DNA of 64,000 nucleotides. It comes from Fulvimarina sp039652615 (lineage in GTDB: Bacteria; Pseudomonadota; Alphaproteobacteria; Rhizobiales; Rhizobiaceae). Positions 1 to 7,313 of the stretch are shown one piece after another. Every line of letters begins with the position of its first letter. The stretch's first letter is position 1. Both the position numbers and the translations under genes were made by a program. Location: assembly GCF_039652615.1 (NCBI RefSeq), contig NZ_JBDJAC010000004.1, positions 124,001 through 188,000 on the forward strand, written 5' to 3'. The notes under the pieces are model-generated. The model saw nothing but the letters and a program-made list of their open reading frames with translations, had not been told where the DNA came from and did not search any database.

Positions 1-1
1 C

Positions 2-607
2 GCCGGCCTTCCCGGCTGGGTGATCGCTCTCGTCGCTGCCGGTGGTCTTGCCGCCGCGCTCTCGACGGCAGCAGGCCTTCTGCTCGCGATCGCCGGCTCC
101 GTGTCGCACGATCTCGTCAAGGGCGCGCTCGCTCCGAACATCTCGGAAAAGGGCGAGCTGATGACGGCCCGCATCGCCATGGCCATCGCAATCGCCGTCG
201 CCACCTATCTCGGCCTCAATCCTCCGGGATTTGCCGCGCAGACGGTGGCACTCGCCTTCGGCATCGCTGCCGCCTCGATCTTCCCGGTTCTGATGATGGG
301 CGTCTTCTCCAAGACGATCAACAACACCGGTGCGGTCGCAGGCATGCTGGTCGGCCTCATTACGACAGTTGTCTATATCTTCCTGCACAAGGGATGGTTC
401 TTCGTTCCCGACACGAACAGCTTCACGGATGCCAATCCGCTGTTCCTGTCCGTGAAATCCACCTCTTTCGGTGCGATCGGCGCGCTGTTCAACTTCGCCA
501 CGGCCATCATCGTGTCGAAGATGACCGCAAGCCCGCCGCAGCGCATCCAGGAAATGGTCGAGTCGCTTCGCGTTCCGCGCGGTGCGTCGACTGCGACAGG
601 ACACTGA
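2..607 (+). CDS. Sodium:solute symporter, ActP-like (cation acetate symporter family), 3' part
   Basis: C-terminal part of a sodium:solute symporter in the inner membrane, probably importing a small monocarboxylate such as acetate. The reading frame is open from the first base, so the N-terminal part lies outside the window. The visible 201 residues contain several hydrophobic segments. The family stretch ALSTAAGLLLAIAGSVSHDL, seen right after the partial start, is typical of the ActP/VC_2705 branch. The stop is followed at once by a strong hairpin with a T run, so this gene ends its transcript. Substrate cannot be decided from this fragment. Confidence 0.85.
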   Translation, partial: AGLPGWVIALVAAGGLAAALSTAAGLLLAIAGSVSHDLVKGALAPNISEKGELMTARIAMAIAIAVATYLGLNPPGFAAQTVALAFGIAAASIFPVLMMGVFSKTINNTGAVAGMLVGLITTVVYIFLHKGWFFVPDTNSFTDANPLFLSVKSTSFGAIGALFNFATAIIVSKMTASPPQRIQEMVESLRVPRGASTATGH

Positions 608-639
608 AGCAGGAAGACCTTACCGCTCTTTGAGAAAGA

Positions 640-668
640 CGGCCCGCCCCTGAAAGGCGGGCCGTTTT
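640..668 (+). terminator. Rho-independent terminator after the symporter gene
   Basis: A perfect 9-base stem CGGCCCGCC / GGCGGGCCG (640-648 and 656-664) with a 7-base loop is followed by TTTT. It lies 32 bases after the symporter stop and is the expected end of that transcript. Confidence 0.85.
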
Positions 669-771
669 CTTGTTGACCCGGCGCGTGCGACGCGCTCCAA
701 CCGCGTTTTAAGCGGCAGCCTGCAAGGGCAGCGCCGAATCTGCACCAAACCTTTGGAACGTCAGCGAATTC

Positions 772-1269
772 ATGGCCCTGGAACTCTTCGCCGCGATCGC
801 GCTCGCCCTCAGCGTCGGCGGCATCGTCTATTTCCTGCGCAAGATATCCGGCGGACGCCTGCCGAAGACGACGATCCCGCTCTTCGCGGCGCTCGCTCTT
901 GTCGGGTTCGCGGTCTGGGGCGATTACAGCTGGGCGTCCCGCACGGCTTCGGCCCTGCCGGACCGGCTCGTCGTCGTCGACGAGATAAGCCAGTCCAATC
1001 TCTGGCGGCCCTGGAGTTTCATTTTCCCGGTTTCGGAGCGATTCGTTGCCGCTGATATCGGCGGCGCACAGCGAAACGAGAACGATCCCGGCAAGGTGCG
1101 TGTGGAGCTTTATTATATGGAGCGCCGGGTACCTGCCCGGCGTCAGACCGTCGTGATCGATTGCAGCGCGAAAGCGGCAGCGCCCGACGCAGGCGACAAT
1201 GCCACCCAGCTGAGAGACCGTGTCTGCGCTGCGGTCGCGATGCCGGAGACCGCGCCTTCCGCCGGATGA
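772..1269 (+). CDS. Hypothetical membrane-anchored protein
   Basis: A 165-residue protein that I do not recognise. It begins with two hydrophobic segments (about residues 2-20 and 33-50), probably transmembrane helices. A soluble part of about 110 residues follows, with two cysteines near the C terminus (about 134 and 151) that could form a periplasmic disulfide. It stands alone between a terminator and a convergent AEC-type transporter gene. No catalytic motif is visible. Coding potential is supported by its clean frame and GC-rich third positions rather than by homology. Confidence 0.6.
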   Translation: MALELFAAIALALSVGGIVYFLRKISGGRLPKTTIPLFAALALVGFAVWGDYSWASRTASALPDRLVVVDEISQSNLWRPWSFIFPVSERFVAADIGGAQRNENDPGKVRVELYYMERRVPARRQTVVIDCSAKAAAPDAGDNATQLRDRVCAAVAMPETAPSAG

Positions 1270-1320
1270 CGGGAAACCCGGCTGAATAGGCCGGGGACGG
1301 TATCGAAGCTCTCGTGAAGG

Positions 1321-2286
1321 CTATCCGGCCGAAAGCACCGTCAGCCAGCCGCTTAACGTGAAGACGGCCAGGATCGTCGACAGAAGGATGGTCGTTGCCG
1401 CCAGCTTTTCTCCGGTCCCGAAATAGGCAGCAAAGAGGTAGGCGTTGACGCCTGCCGGTGCGGCGGCGGTCAGGACCGCTCCTTTCAGCCAGAGATCGGT
1501 CAGACCGAGTTCGGTGCCGATCAGCCAGACCAGCCCCGGCTGCACGATCAACGAAATGAGGGCGATCACGGAGGCGGAAAGGATGTCGCCTTTCAGCCCA
1601 TAGCGCGTCAGGGACATACCGAGCGCGAACAGCGCAACCGGTCCTGCCGTGGAGGCGATCAGCTGGGTGATCTCGTCGAAATGACCGCCGAGCGGCAGCC
1701 CGGTCGCGCGCCAGAGAAGACCGCAGGCAATGCCGATGACGATCGAATTGGTCGCCAGATTGCGGCCGGTCCGGCGAAAAATGGCGCCAAGGGTCGGGCG
1801 TTTCCTGACGCCATCGGCCTCTTTCGCGTCGAGCTGAATGGCCCGTTCCACCATCAGCGTCGAAGCGATCATCATCACCGGCAGATGGATCGCGATGATG
1901 AGCAGGAGCGGCTCCAGCCCCCGGTCTCCATAGGCGCGTTGCAACGTCGGCAGGGCGACGAAGACGGTGTTGGCGAAGCTTGCGGAGATGCCGGCGATGA
2001 CGCCGGTGCGGTGATCGGCTTTCGCGATCCAGCGGACGGCGAGCGTGCCCATGGTCCAGGCCAAAGAGACGCTGCCGAAATAGGCGAGCCAGAGAAAGCC
2101 GGGATTGGCATCGCCGAACGAGGCTTGCGACAGGGAGCGAAAAAGCAGCACCGGCACCGCAACGACGAAGACGAATTTCGCCAGTGCCTGCCCGACATCC
2201 TCCGACAGGAGTTTCGCCCGAGCGACCAGATAGCCGACGGTGATCAGGCCGAACACGGGTACGATGATGTCGAAGATCGTCTGCAT
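1321..2286 (-). CDS. AEC family transporter (auxin efflux carrier fold)
   Basis: A 321-residue integral membrane protein of the auxin efflux carrier (AEC) family, secondary transporters that in bacteria export or exchange small organic acids such as malate. It has about ten hydrophobic helices. The start MQTIFDIIVPVFGLITVGYL is typical of the family, as is the conserved internal stretch TAAAPAGVNAYLFA near the C-terminal half, which resembles the AEC crossover motif. It is convergent with the small membrane protein gene at 772-1269. It reads in the same direction as the alcohol dehydrogenase gene upstream, but a strong hairpin separates the two. Substrate unknown. Confidence 0.88.
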   Translation of the reverse strand: MQTIFDIIVPVFGLITVGYLVARAKLLSEDVGQALAKFVFVVAVPVLLFRSLSQASFGDANPGFLWLAYFGSVSLAWTMGTLAVRWIAKADHRTGVIAGISASFANTVFVALPTLQRAYGDRGLEPLLLIIAIHLPVMMIASTLMVERAIQLDAKEADGVRKRPTLGAIFRRTGRNLATNSIVIGIACGLLWRATGLPLGGHFDEITQLIASTAGPVALFALGMSLTRYGLKGDILSASVIALISLIVQPGLVWLIGTELGLTDLWLKGAVLTAAAPAGVNAYLFAAYFGTGEKLAATTILLSTILAVFTLSGWLTVLSAG

Positions 2287-2349
2287 GATGTCCTTGCGCG
2301 AAGCGCTTCCCCTTCGCGGTAGACCTTCGCAGATGCGAAATCAATTGAC

Positions 2350-2379
2350 GCAGCGTCCGCAGGTCGAGGCGGACGCTGC
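2350..2379 (-). terminator. Hairpin after the alcohol dehydrogenase gene
   Basis: A perfect 11-base inverted repeat, GCAGCGTCCGC / GCGGACGCTGC, with an 8-base loop, lies 40 bases after the dehydrogenase stop on the minus strand. There is no good T run, so it may be a Rho-independent terminator of weak form or an RNA-stabilising hairpin. Confidence 0.45.
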
Positions 2380-2419
2380 TGCGCTTTGCATCACATTCGA
2401 CCGAAAGCGGATCGCGCGA

Positions 2420-3424
2420 TCAGATCGACAGGCAGATCTTCCCGAAATGCGCGCCGGCTTCCTGATGCCGGAAGGCGTCCGCGATGTCGGCGAGCGGGAA
2501 GGTCTTATCGATCACAGGCCGAATTCCGGTCGTCTCCATCGCCCGCACCATATCAGCCTGCATGGCCCGCGAGCCGACGATGAGGCCCTGCAGCCGCTGT
2601 TGCTTCGCCATCATTTTCGCCGTCGGGATTTCGCCGGAACGACCCGTGAGAACACCGATCAGGGCCATGTGACCGGCGATGCGGCAGGCCTCGATGGATT
2701 GGTTGAGTGTCGCTGGACCGCCGACCTCCACCACGTGATCGGCGCCGCGACCGCCGGTCATTTCGCGGATGGTACGGCCCCAGTCTGCATCGTTCTTGTA
2801 GTTCACCGTGGCATGGGCGCCCATCTCTTCCAGCCGGTCTCGCTTTTCGTCGGATGACGAAGTTCCAAAGACCCGCGCACCCATGGCTCGCGCAATTTGC
2901 AGCGCCCAGATGGAAACGCCGCCGGTGCCGAGAATCAGAACATCGTCGCCGGCCTTCAGCCCGCCCTCGACGACGAGCGCCCGCCAGGCGGTGAGCCCGG
3001 CCGTCGTGATCGTCGCGGCTTCTTCATGCGACCATCCCTCAGGCGCTTTCGTGAAGGCGGTCGCAGGAAGCGTCACGGCTTCGCGGGCATAGCCGTCGAC
3101 ACCGTCGCCCGGCGTCGTCGTGAAATCGCCGATCGGGGCAGGGCCTTCGAGCCAGAAGGGGAAGAAGGTCGAGACCACATGGTCGCCGGGTTTGAATTCG
3201 GCATCGGCACCGGCCGCTTCCACGACACCGGCTCCGTCGGACATCGGAATGCGGCCATCGACCGGGTTCATGGCCCCGGATACGACGCCGTAATCGTGGA
3301 AATTAAGGGATGAGGCATGGAGGCGGACACGAACCTCGCCAGGCCCCGGCTCGCGCGCTTCCTCGATATCGTGAAGGGCAAGGCGGTTCAGGCCGCCCGG
3401 TGCGGTGATACGGATGGCTTTCAT
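2420..3424 (-). CDS. Zinc-type alcohol dehydrogenase / quinone reductase family protein
   Basis: A 334-residue NAD(P)-dependent medium-chain dehydrogenase (MDR family). The N-terminal GroES-like domain carries the MDR opening EPGPGEVRVRLHASSLNFHDY and a substrate-binding core. The Rossmann domain contains the dinucleotide motif GTGGVSIWALQIAR. The catalytic zinc cysteine of true alcohol dehydrogenases is replaced (SLNFHDY region), so a quinone reductase or zinc-independent enoyl reductase is as likely. The frame is open 82 codons upstream, but ATG at 3424 gives the standard MDR N terminus and has AAGGAA upstream. Divergent from the LysE-type gene. Confidence 0.88.
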   Translation of the reverse strand: MKAIRITAPGGLNRLALHDIEEAREPGPGEVRVRLHASSLNFHDYGVVSGAMNPVDGRIPMSDGAGVVEAAGADAEFKPGDHVVSTFFPFWLEGPAPIGDFTTTPGDGVDGYAREAVTLPATAFTKAPEGWSHEEAATITTAGLTAWRALVVEGGLKAGDDVLILGTGGVSIWALQIARAMGARVFGTSSSDEKRDRLEEMGAHATVNYKNDADWGRTIREMTGGRGADHVVEVGGPATLNQSIEACRIAGHMALIGVLTGRSGEIPTAKMMAKQQRLQGLIVGSRAMQADMVRAMETTGIRPVIDKTFPLADIADAFRHQEAGAHFGKICLSI

Positions 3425-3694
3425 CGGGAGATTCCTTGTTCGATGGTTTTTTAGCGAGGCGGCGGAGACCGGAAGCGGGTCGGCGATGACGACCAGAAGG
3501 CCGGCATAAAGCCTTGGTAAGTGGAAATATCGTGCCGGCAATCGCCCTGCGCTTGAGTTGAGGCAAATGCGGGAGCCTTGGATTTGTTGCAAAGGAGGGG
3601 GCTCGATGCCCTTTTCGCCAATCGCTCTTGGTGCAATGACTATCGCCGGCTCGTCGGGTGACGAAGCCAACTCTTTCGGCGATTGGGGACCGTG

Positions 3695-4336
3695 ATGGAA
3701 TTTGCCGCGCCACTTCTCACCTATGCAGTCGCGCTTGGAATAGCGGCGGCGATCCCCGGGCCGGGCGTCGCGGCTCTGCTGGGGCAGTCGCTCGCCGGCG
3801 GACTGCGCGCCTCGCTGTTCTTTCTCGTCGGCCTTGCGCTGGGGGATGTGGTTTATCTGACCTTCGCGGTCGCCGGCCTCGCCGTCATCGCCCAGGCTTT
3901 CGCGGGCGCTTTTCTGGTGGTGAAAATTCTGGGCGGTGCGTATCTCGTCTATCTTGCCTACAAGATCTGGACGAGCGATGCCGAGGCGATGTCTATCGGA
4001 CGGAAGGCCAATTCATCGGGCCTTGCAGCGGCTCTGACCGGATTCACGGTCACCATGGGCAATCCGAAGACGATCATCTTCTACCTCGCCCTCCTGCCCA
4101 CGGTCGTTGACCTCAAGGCGATCGCCCCCGCGCAATGGAGCGCGCTTTGCGTAGTGACAGTGGCCGTGCTGGCCGTAACACTCATCCCCTATGCGATTCT
4201 GGCGGATCGGGCGCGCTCCATCCTCGGGCAGTCGAGTTCGCTGCGCAGGCTGAACCGTTTTGCCGCCAGCTTTATCGGCGCGGCGGGCGTTCTTATTCTG
4301 GGGCAGGCTGCGAGCGCGATGGCCCGGCGCAGCTAA
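3695..4336 (+). CDS. LysE family translocator (amino acid / metabolite exporter)
   Basis: A 213-residue inner-membrane exporter of the LysE/RhtB family, which pumps amino acids or related metabolites out of the cell. It has about six hydrophobic segments and the family N-terminal motif AAIPGPGVAALLGQSLAGG, with the PGP core. A TTG codon at 3683 could add four residues. ATG at 3695 is preferred because GGGGAC lies just upstream of it. Divergently transcribed from the dehydrogenase gene, which shares the 270-base region between them. Substrate cannot be told from the sequence. Confidence 0.88.
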   Translation: MEFAAPLLTYAVALGIAAAIPGPGVAALLGQSLAGGLRASLFFLVGLALGDVVYLTFAVAGLAVIAQAFAGAFLVVKILGGAYLVYLAYKIWTSDAEAMSIGRKANSSGLAAALTGFTVTMGNPKTIIFYLALLPTVVDLKAIAPAQWSALCVVTVAVLAVTLIPYAILADRARSILGQSSSLRRLNRFAASFIGAAGVLILGQAASAMARRS

Positions 4337-4630
4337 CGACGAACGATTGGCTCAGGCTTCGAGGGCACTATCCGGACCAGCACCGGAGAAACGGTGAGTG
4401 ATCAGCTGAGGCCGCATGATGACGGAGTGATCTGTTTTTCAAAAGGCACTTGTTCATCGGAGCGATTTCGCAATGCGAGCCCATCCATGGCCGGCTTTCA
4501 GCGACCCTGTTCCTCGTCAATCGAGGCGGGATTTGCCGGTCGGCTGGCTCCGGCAAGAGTCGCGTGCTAGCGCGCTCTTTGTTCGCACCACCGGCCGGGC
4601 GCATTCGCAGGCTTCGAAAGGACCAGTCCC
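4337..4630 (+). other. Intergenic region between LysE- and EamA-type genes
   Basis: About 290 bases without a recognisable gene. The only notable element is AAAGGA at 4617-4622, a ribosome-binding site placed correctly for the unusual start of the next gene. I see no strong promoter or terminator. Confidence 0.4.
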
Positions 4631-5521
4631 ATCTCCCGCTTTCTCTGGCTCTTTCCTCCGCTTTTCGTGCTTCTCTGGTCGACGGGTTTTATCGGCGCCC
4701 GCTATTCCATGCCTTATGCCGAGCCGTTTACCTTCCTGACGCTTCGATTCTCTTTGGCGCTGGCCATCCTTTGTGGTCTGGCTGTTTTATTGCGCGCGGC
4801 GACGCCGACCCGGTCTCAGGCGCTGCATTCCATGATCGCCGGCAGTCTCATTCACGGCGCCTATCTCGGCGGTGTCTTCTACGGCGTGCGCCATGGGCTC
4901 AATGCAGGCATCGCCGCACTCATCGTCGGCCTGCAACCAATCCTCACCACGATCCTTGCCGGCATTATTCTGGGAGACCGGATCAAGCCGCGCCACATCG
5001 TCGGACTCGCATTGGGGCTCGCCGGCATCACGCTGGTGATCCTGCCCAAGCTGGGGCAGGGCGGCGCGATGACCGCCCAGAACCTCGCGCCGGTCTTTGC
5101 GGCGGCGTTCGGGATCTCGCTCGGCACCATCTGGCAGAAACTCTTCGTCACAGGCGTCGATCTGAGGGCAGGCACGGCGTTCCAGTATCTTGGCGCGGTT
5201 ATCCCGGTCGCCCTGGTCGCCGCGCTGAGCGAAAGCTGGCAGATCGAATGGACGGGGGATCTCATCTTCGCGCTTCTCTGGCTCACGCTCGTCCTGTCGA
5301 TCGGCGCGATCTTCCTCATGATGGTTCTGATCCGCGAGGGGGCGGTCTCCTCGGTCGCATCGCTGATGTATCTCACACCGGGCGTGACCGCGGTGATGGC
5401 TTATTGGCTGTTCGATGAGACCCTGACGCCGATCCAGCTGATTGGCCTTGCGGTCGCTGCAGCCGGTGTCGCGGTTTCGACGCGGGAGTGGAAGCGGCGT
5501 CAGGTGCCACCGACCGCCTGA
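4631..5521 (+). CDS. EamA/DMT family transporter with a probable non-standard start codon
   Basis: A 296-residue drug/metabolite transporter (EamA family) with two five-helix repeats, probably exporting an unknown metabolite. The family-typical N terminus SRFLWLFPPLFVLLWSTGF is encoded from 4634, but no ATG, GTG or TTG precedes it before an in-frame TAG at 4568. AAAGGA at 4617-4622 lies 8 bases before ATC at 4631, exactly where a start codon should be, so ATC is either a rare start or a mutated ATG. The alternative is GTG at 4667, which would remove half of the first membrane helix and has no ribosome-binding site. Confidence 0.82.
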   Translation: MSRFLWLFPPLFVLLWSTGFIGARYSMPYAEPFTFLTLRFSLALAILCGLAVLLRAATPTRSQALHSMIAGSLIHGAYLGGVFYGVRHGLNAGIAALIVGLQPILTTILAGIILGDRIKPRHIVGLALGLAGITLVILPKLGQGGAMTAQNLAPVFAAAFGISLGTIWQKLFVTGVDLRAGTAFQYLGAVIPVALVAALSESWQIEWTGDLIFALLWLTLVLSIGAIFLMMVLIREGAVSSVASLMYLTPGVTAVMAYWLFDETLTPIQLIGLAVAAAGVAVSTREWKRRQVPPTA

Positions 5522-5621
5522 TATTGAGCCCTGCTAGCGTTGAGACGTTCAAAGCGGACGCGAAGACAACCATCCGAACGGCCCAGCTGCGGCACCGATC
5601 GGATGCCGAAAGCCCGCCGGG

Positions 5622-7169
5622 TCAATAAGCGCCGTCTGTCTTCCTCAGCATGCTGATCGGCGTCATCATCAGGATGTAGAAATCGAGCGCGAGCGACCAG
5701 TTCTCGATGTAGTGGAGATCGTGCTCGAAGCGCCGCTTGAGCTTCTCGGGCTGGTCGATCTCGCCCCGCCATCCCTTGATCTGCGCCCAGCCGGTGATTC
5801 CCGGCTTCACTTTGTGACGCCCGAAATAGCCATCGACGATGGCCGTGAAGGTCTCGTTCTTGCTGGACTGGGCGTGCAGCGCATGGGGGCGCGGGCCGAC
5901 CAGCGAAAGGTCACCGCGCAGCACGTTGAAGAGCTGGGGTAGCTCGTCGATCGAGGTCTTGCGAATGAAGGCGCCAACCCGCGTCACGCGGCTGTCGTTC
6001 TTCGTCACGATCTGTTTGGCTTCCGGATCGGAGAACTCGTTGCGGAGCGAGCGGAACTTGAACACCTCGATGATCTGGTTGTTGAAGCCATGGCGCTTCT
6101 GACGGAAAATGATCGGGCCGGGGGAGTCGAGCTTGACCGCGATCGCAGCGATCAGCAGAACCGGCGACAGAAGAACGATCGCAAGCGAGGCGAAGACGAA
6201 ATCGAACACCCGCTTTGCGATCCAGTCCCAGTCGGCGAGCGGCCTGTCGAGCACGTCGATCATCGGAATGTTTCCGATGAAGGAATAGCTGCGCGGGCGG
6301 AACTGTAGCGCGTTCTCATGAGCTGAAAGCCGGATATCCACCGGCAGCACCCACAGTTTTTTCAACAGCGCCAGCAACCGCTCCTCGGCCGAAAGCGGAA
6401 GGGTGACGATCAGCATGTCGATCCGCGTTCGCCGGGAGAACGTGACCAGTTCGGGAATCGTGCCGAGCTTTGGATATCCCGCGACGATCGGCGGAGAGCG
6501 CCGGTCGTTTCGGTCGTCGAAGATGCCGCAAATGCGGATGTCGGAATCGGCCTGGGCTTCGAGACCGCGGATGAGGTCTTCGGCATTGCGCCCGCCACCG
6601 ACGATCACCGCCCGTCGCTCCATCCGCCCGTCGCGCGCCCATTTGCGAATGAAGGAGCAAAGCGTGACGCGGACGATGCTGAGGGCGATCACGCCGCAGA
6701 CGAACCAGCCGGCGAGAAACACGCGGGAATGATCGGCGGTCCCGTAAATGAAGAAGATTGCAGCGGTCACGCCCATGATGACTGCGCCCCAGGCACCCGC
6801 GACCCGCCAGTGGGCGAGCATCGATTGCCTGAGGAAATTCGGCTTGTAGCCGCCGATCAGATTGATCGTCAGCACCCCGAGCGCAGAGCCACTCAGAATG
6901 ATCATGACATAAGAGGAGAGCAGGCTTGTTCCGAGTTCGACGTAGAAAACAAGAAAGAGCGAACCGATCGCGGCCAGGAGGCCAAATTCCACCAGCCGAA
7001 GATAGCCGGCGAGGAGCCTCGGTGTGATGAAGTCGGTTCGGTAGTGGTCGGCGATCCTCGCTGCAAGCGCGTTCAATTCGGCGTTATCGTGATCGGCCGA
7101 TGGCTCGCGGGGAGCGAGCGTGCGAAGCTGCACGCCGTCGAAATTCGCAATCGGATCGGTCTGACGCAC
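5622..7169 (-). CDS. Undecaprenyl-phosphate sugar phosphotransferase (polyprenyl glycosylphosphotransferase, WcaJ-like)
   Basis: Transfers a sugar-1-phosphate from a UDP-sugar to undecaprenyl phosphate, the first step of exopolysaccharide or capsule synthesis at the inner membrane. N-terminal four or so transmembrane helices are followed by a CoA-binding-like Rossmann region (AVIVGGGRNAEDLI). A further membrane segment precedes the bacterial sugar transferase domain, with FRQKRHG, DELPQLFNVLRGDLSLVGPR and GWAQIKGWRGE. The open frame reaches 7244, but two GTG codons at 7172 and 7169 sit 3 and 6 bases after GGAGG, so 7169 is preferred (515 residues). The later glycosyltransferase genes at 61.5-63.5 kb could act downstream of it. 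Confidence 0.9.
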   Translation of the reverse strand: MRQTDPIANFDGVQLRTLAPREPSADHDNAELNALAARIADHYRTDFITPRLLAGYLRLVEFGLLAAIGSLFLVFYVELGTSLLSSYVMIILSGSALGVLTINLIGGYKPNFLRQSMLAHWRVAGAWGAVIMGVTAAIFFIYGTADHSRVFLAGWFVCGVIALSIVRVTLCSFIRKWARDGRMERRAVIVGGGRNAEDLIRGLEAQADSDIRICGIFDDRNDRRSPPIVAGYPKLGTIPELVTFSRRTRIDMLIVTLPLSAEERLLALLKKLWVLPVDIRLSAHENALQFRPRSYSFIGNIPMIDVLDRPLADWDWIAKRVFDFVFASLAIVLLSPVLLIAAIAVKLDSPGPIIFRQKRHGFNNQIIEVFKFRSLRNEFSDPEAKQIVTKNDSRVTRVGAFIRKTSIDELPQLFNVLRGDLSLVGPRPHALHAQSSKNETFTAIVDGYFGRHKVKPGITGWAQIKGWRGEIDQPEKLKRRFEHDLHYIENWSLALDFYILMMTPISMLRKTDGAY

Positions 7170-7313
7170 CACGGGCCTCCAACGCACCCAGGGCCCGAAA
7201 CATGAGAATTTCGGATTCAACCCATACGGCGCGGATCGTCTCAATTGAGATGAGCATTAGAGGGAGTGAGCTAATATTTGCTCAATAACGCGGTGACGGG
7301 TCTTCAGGCTGGA

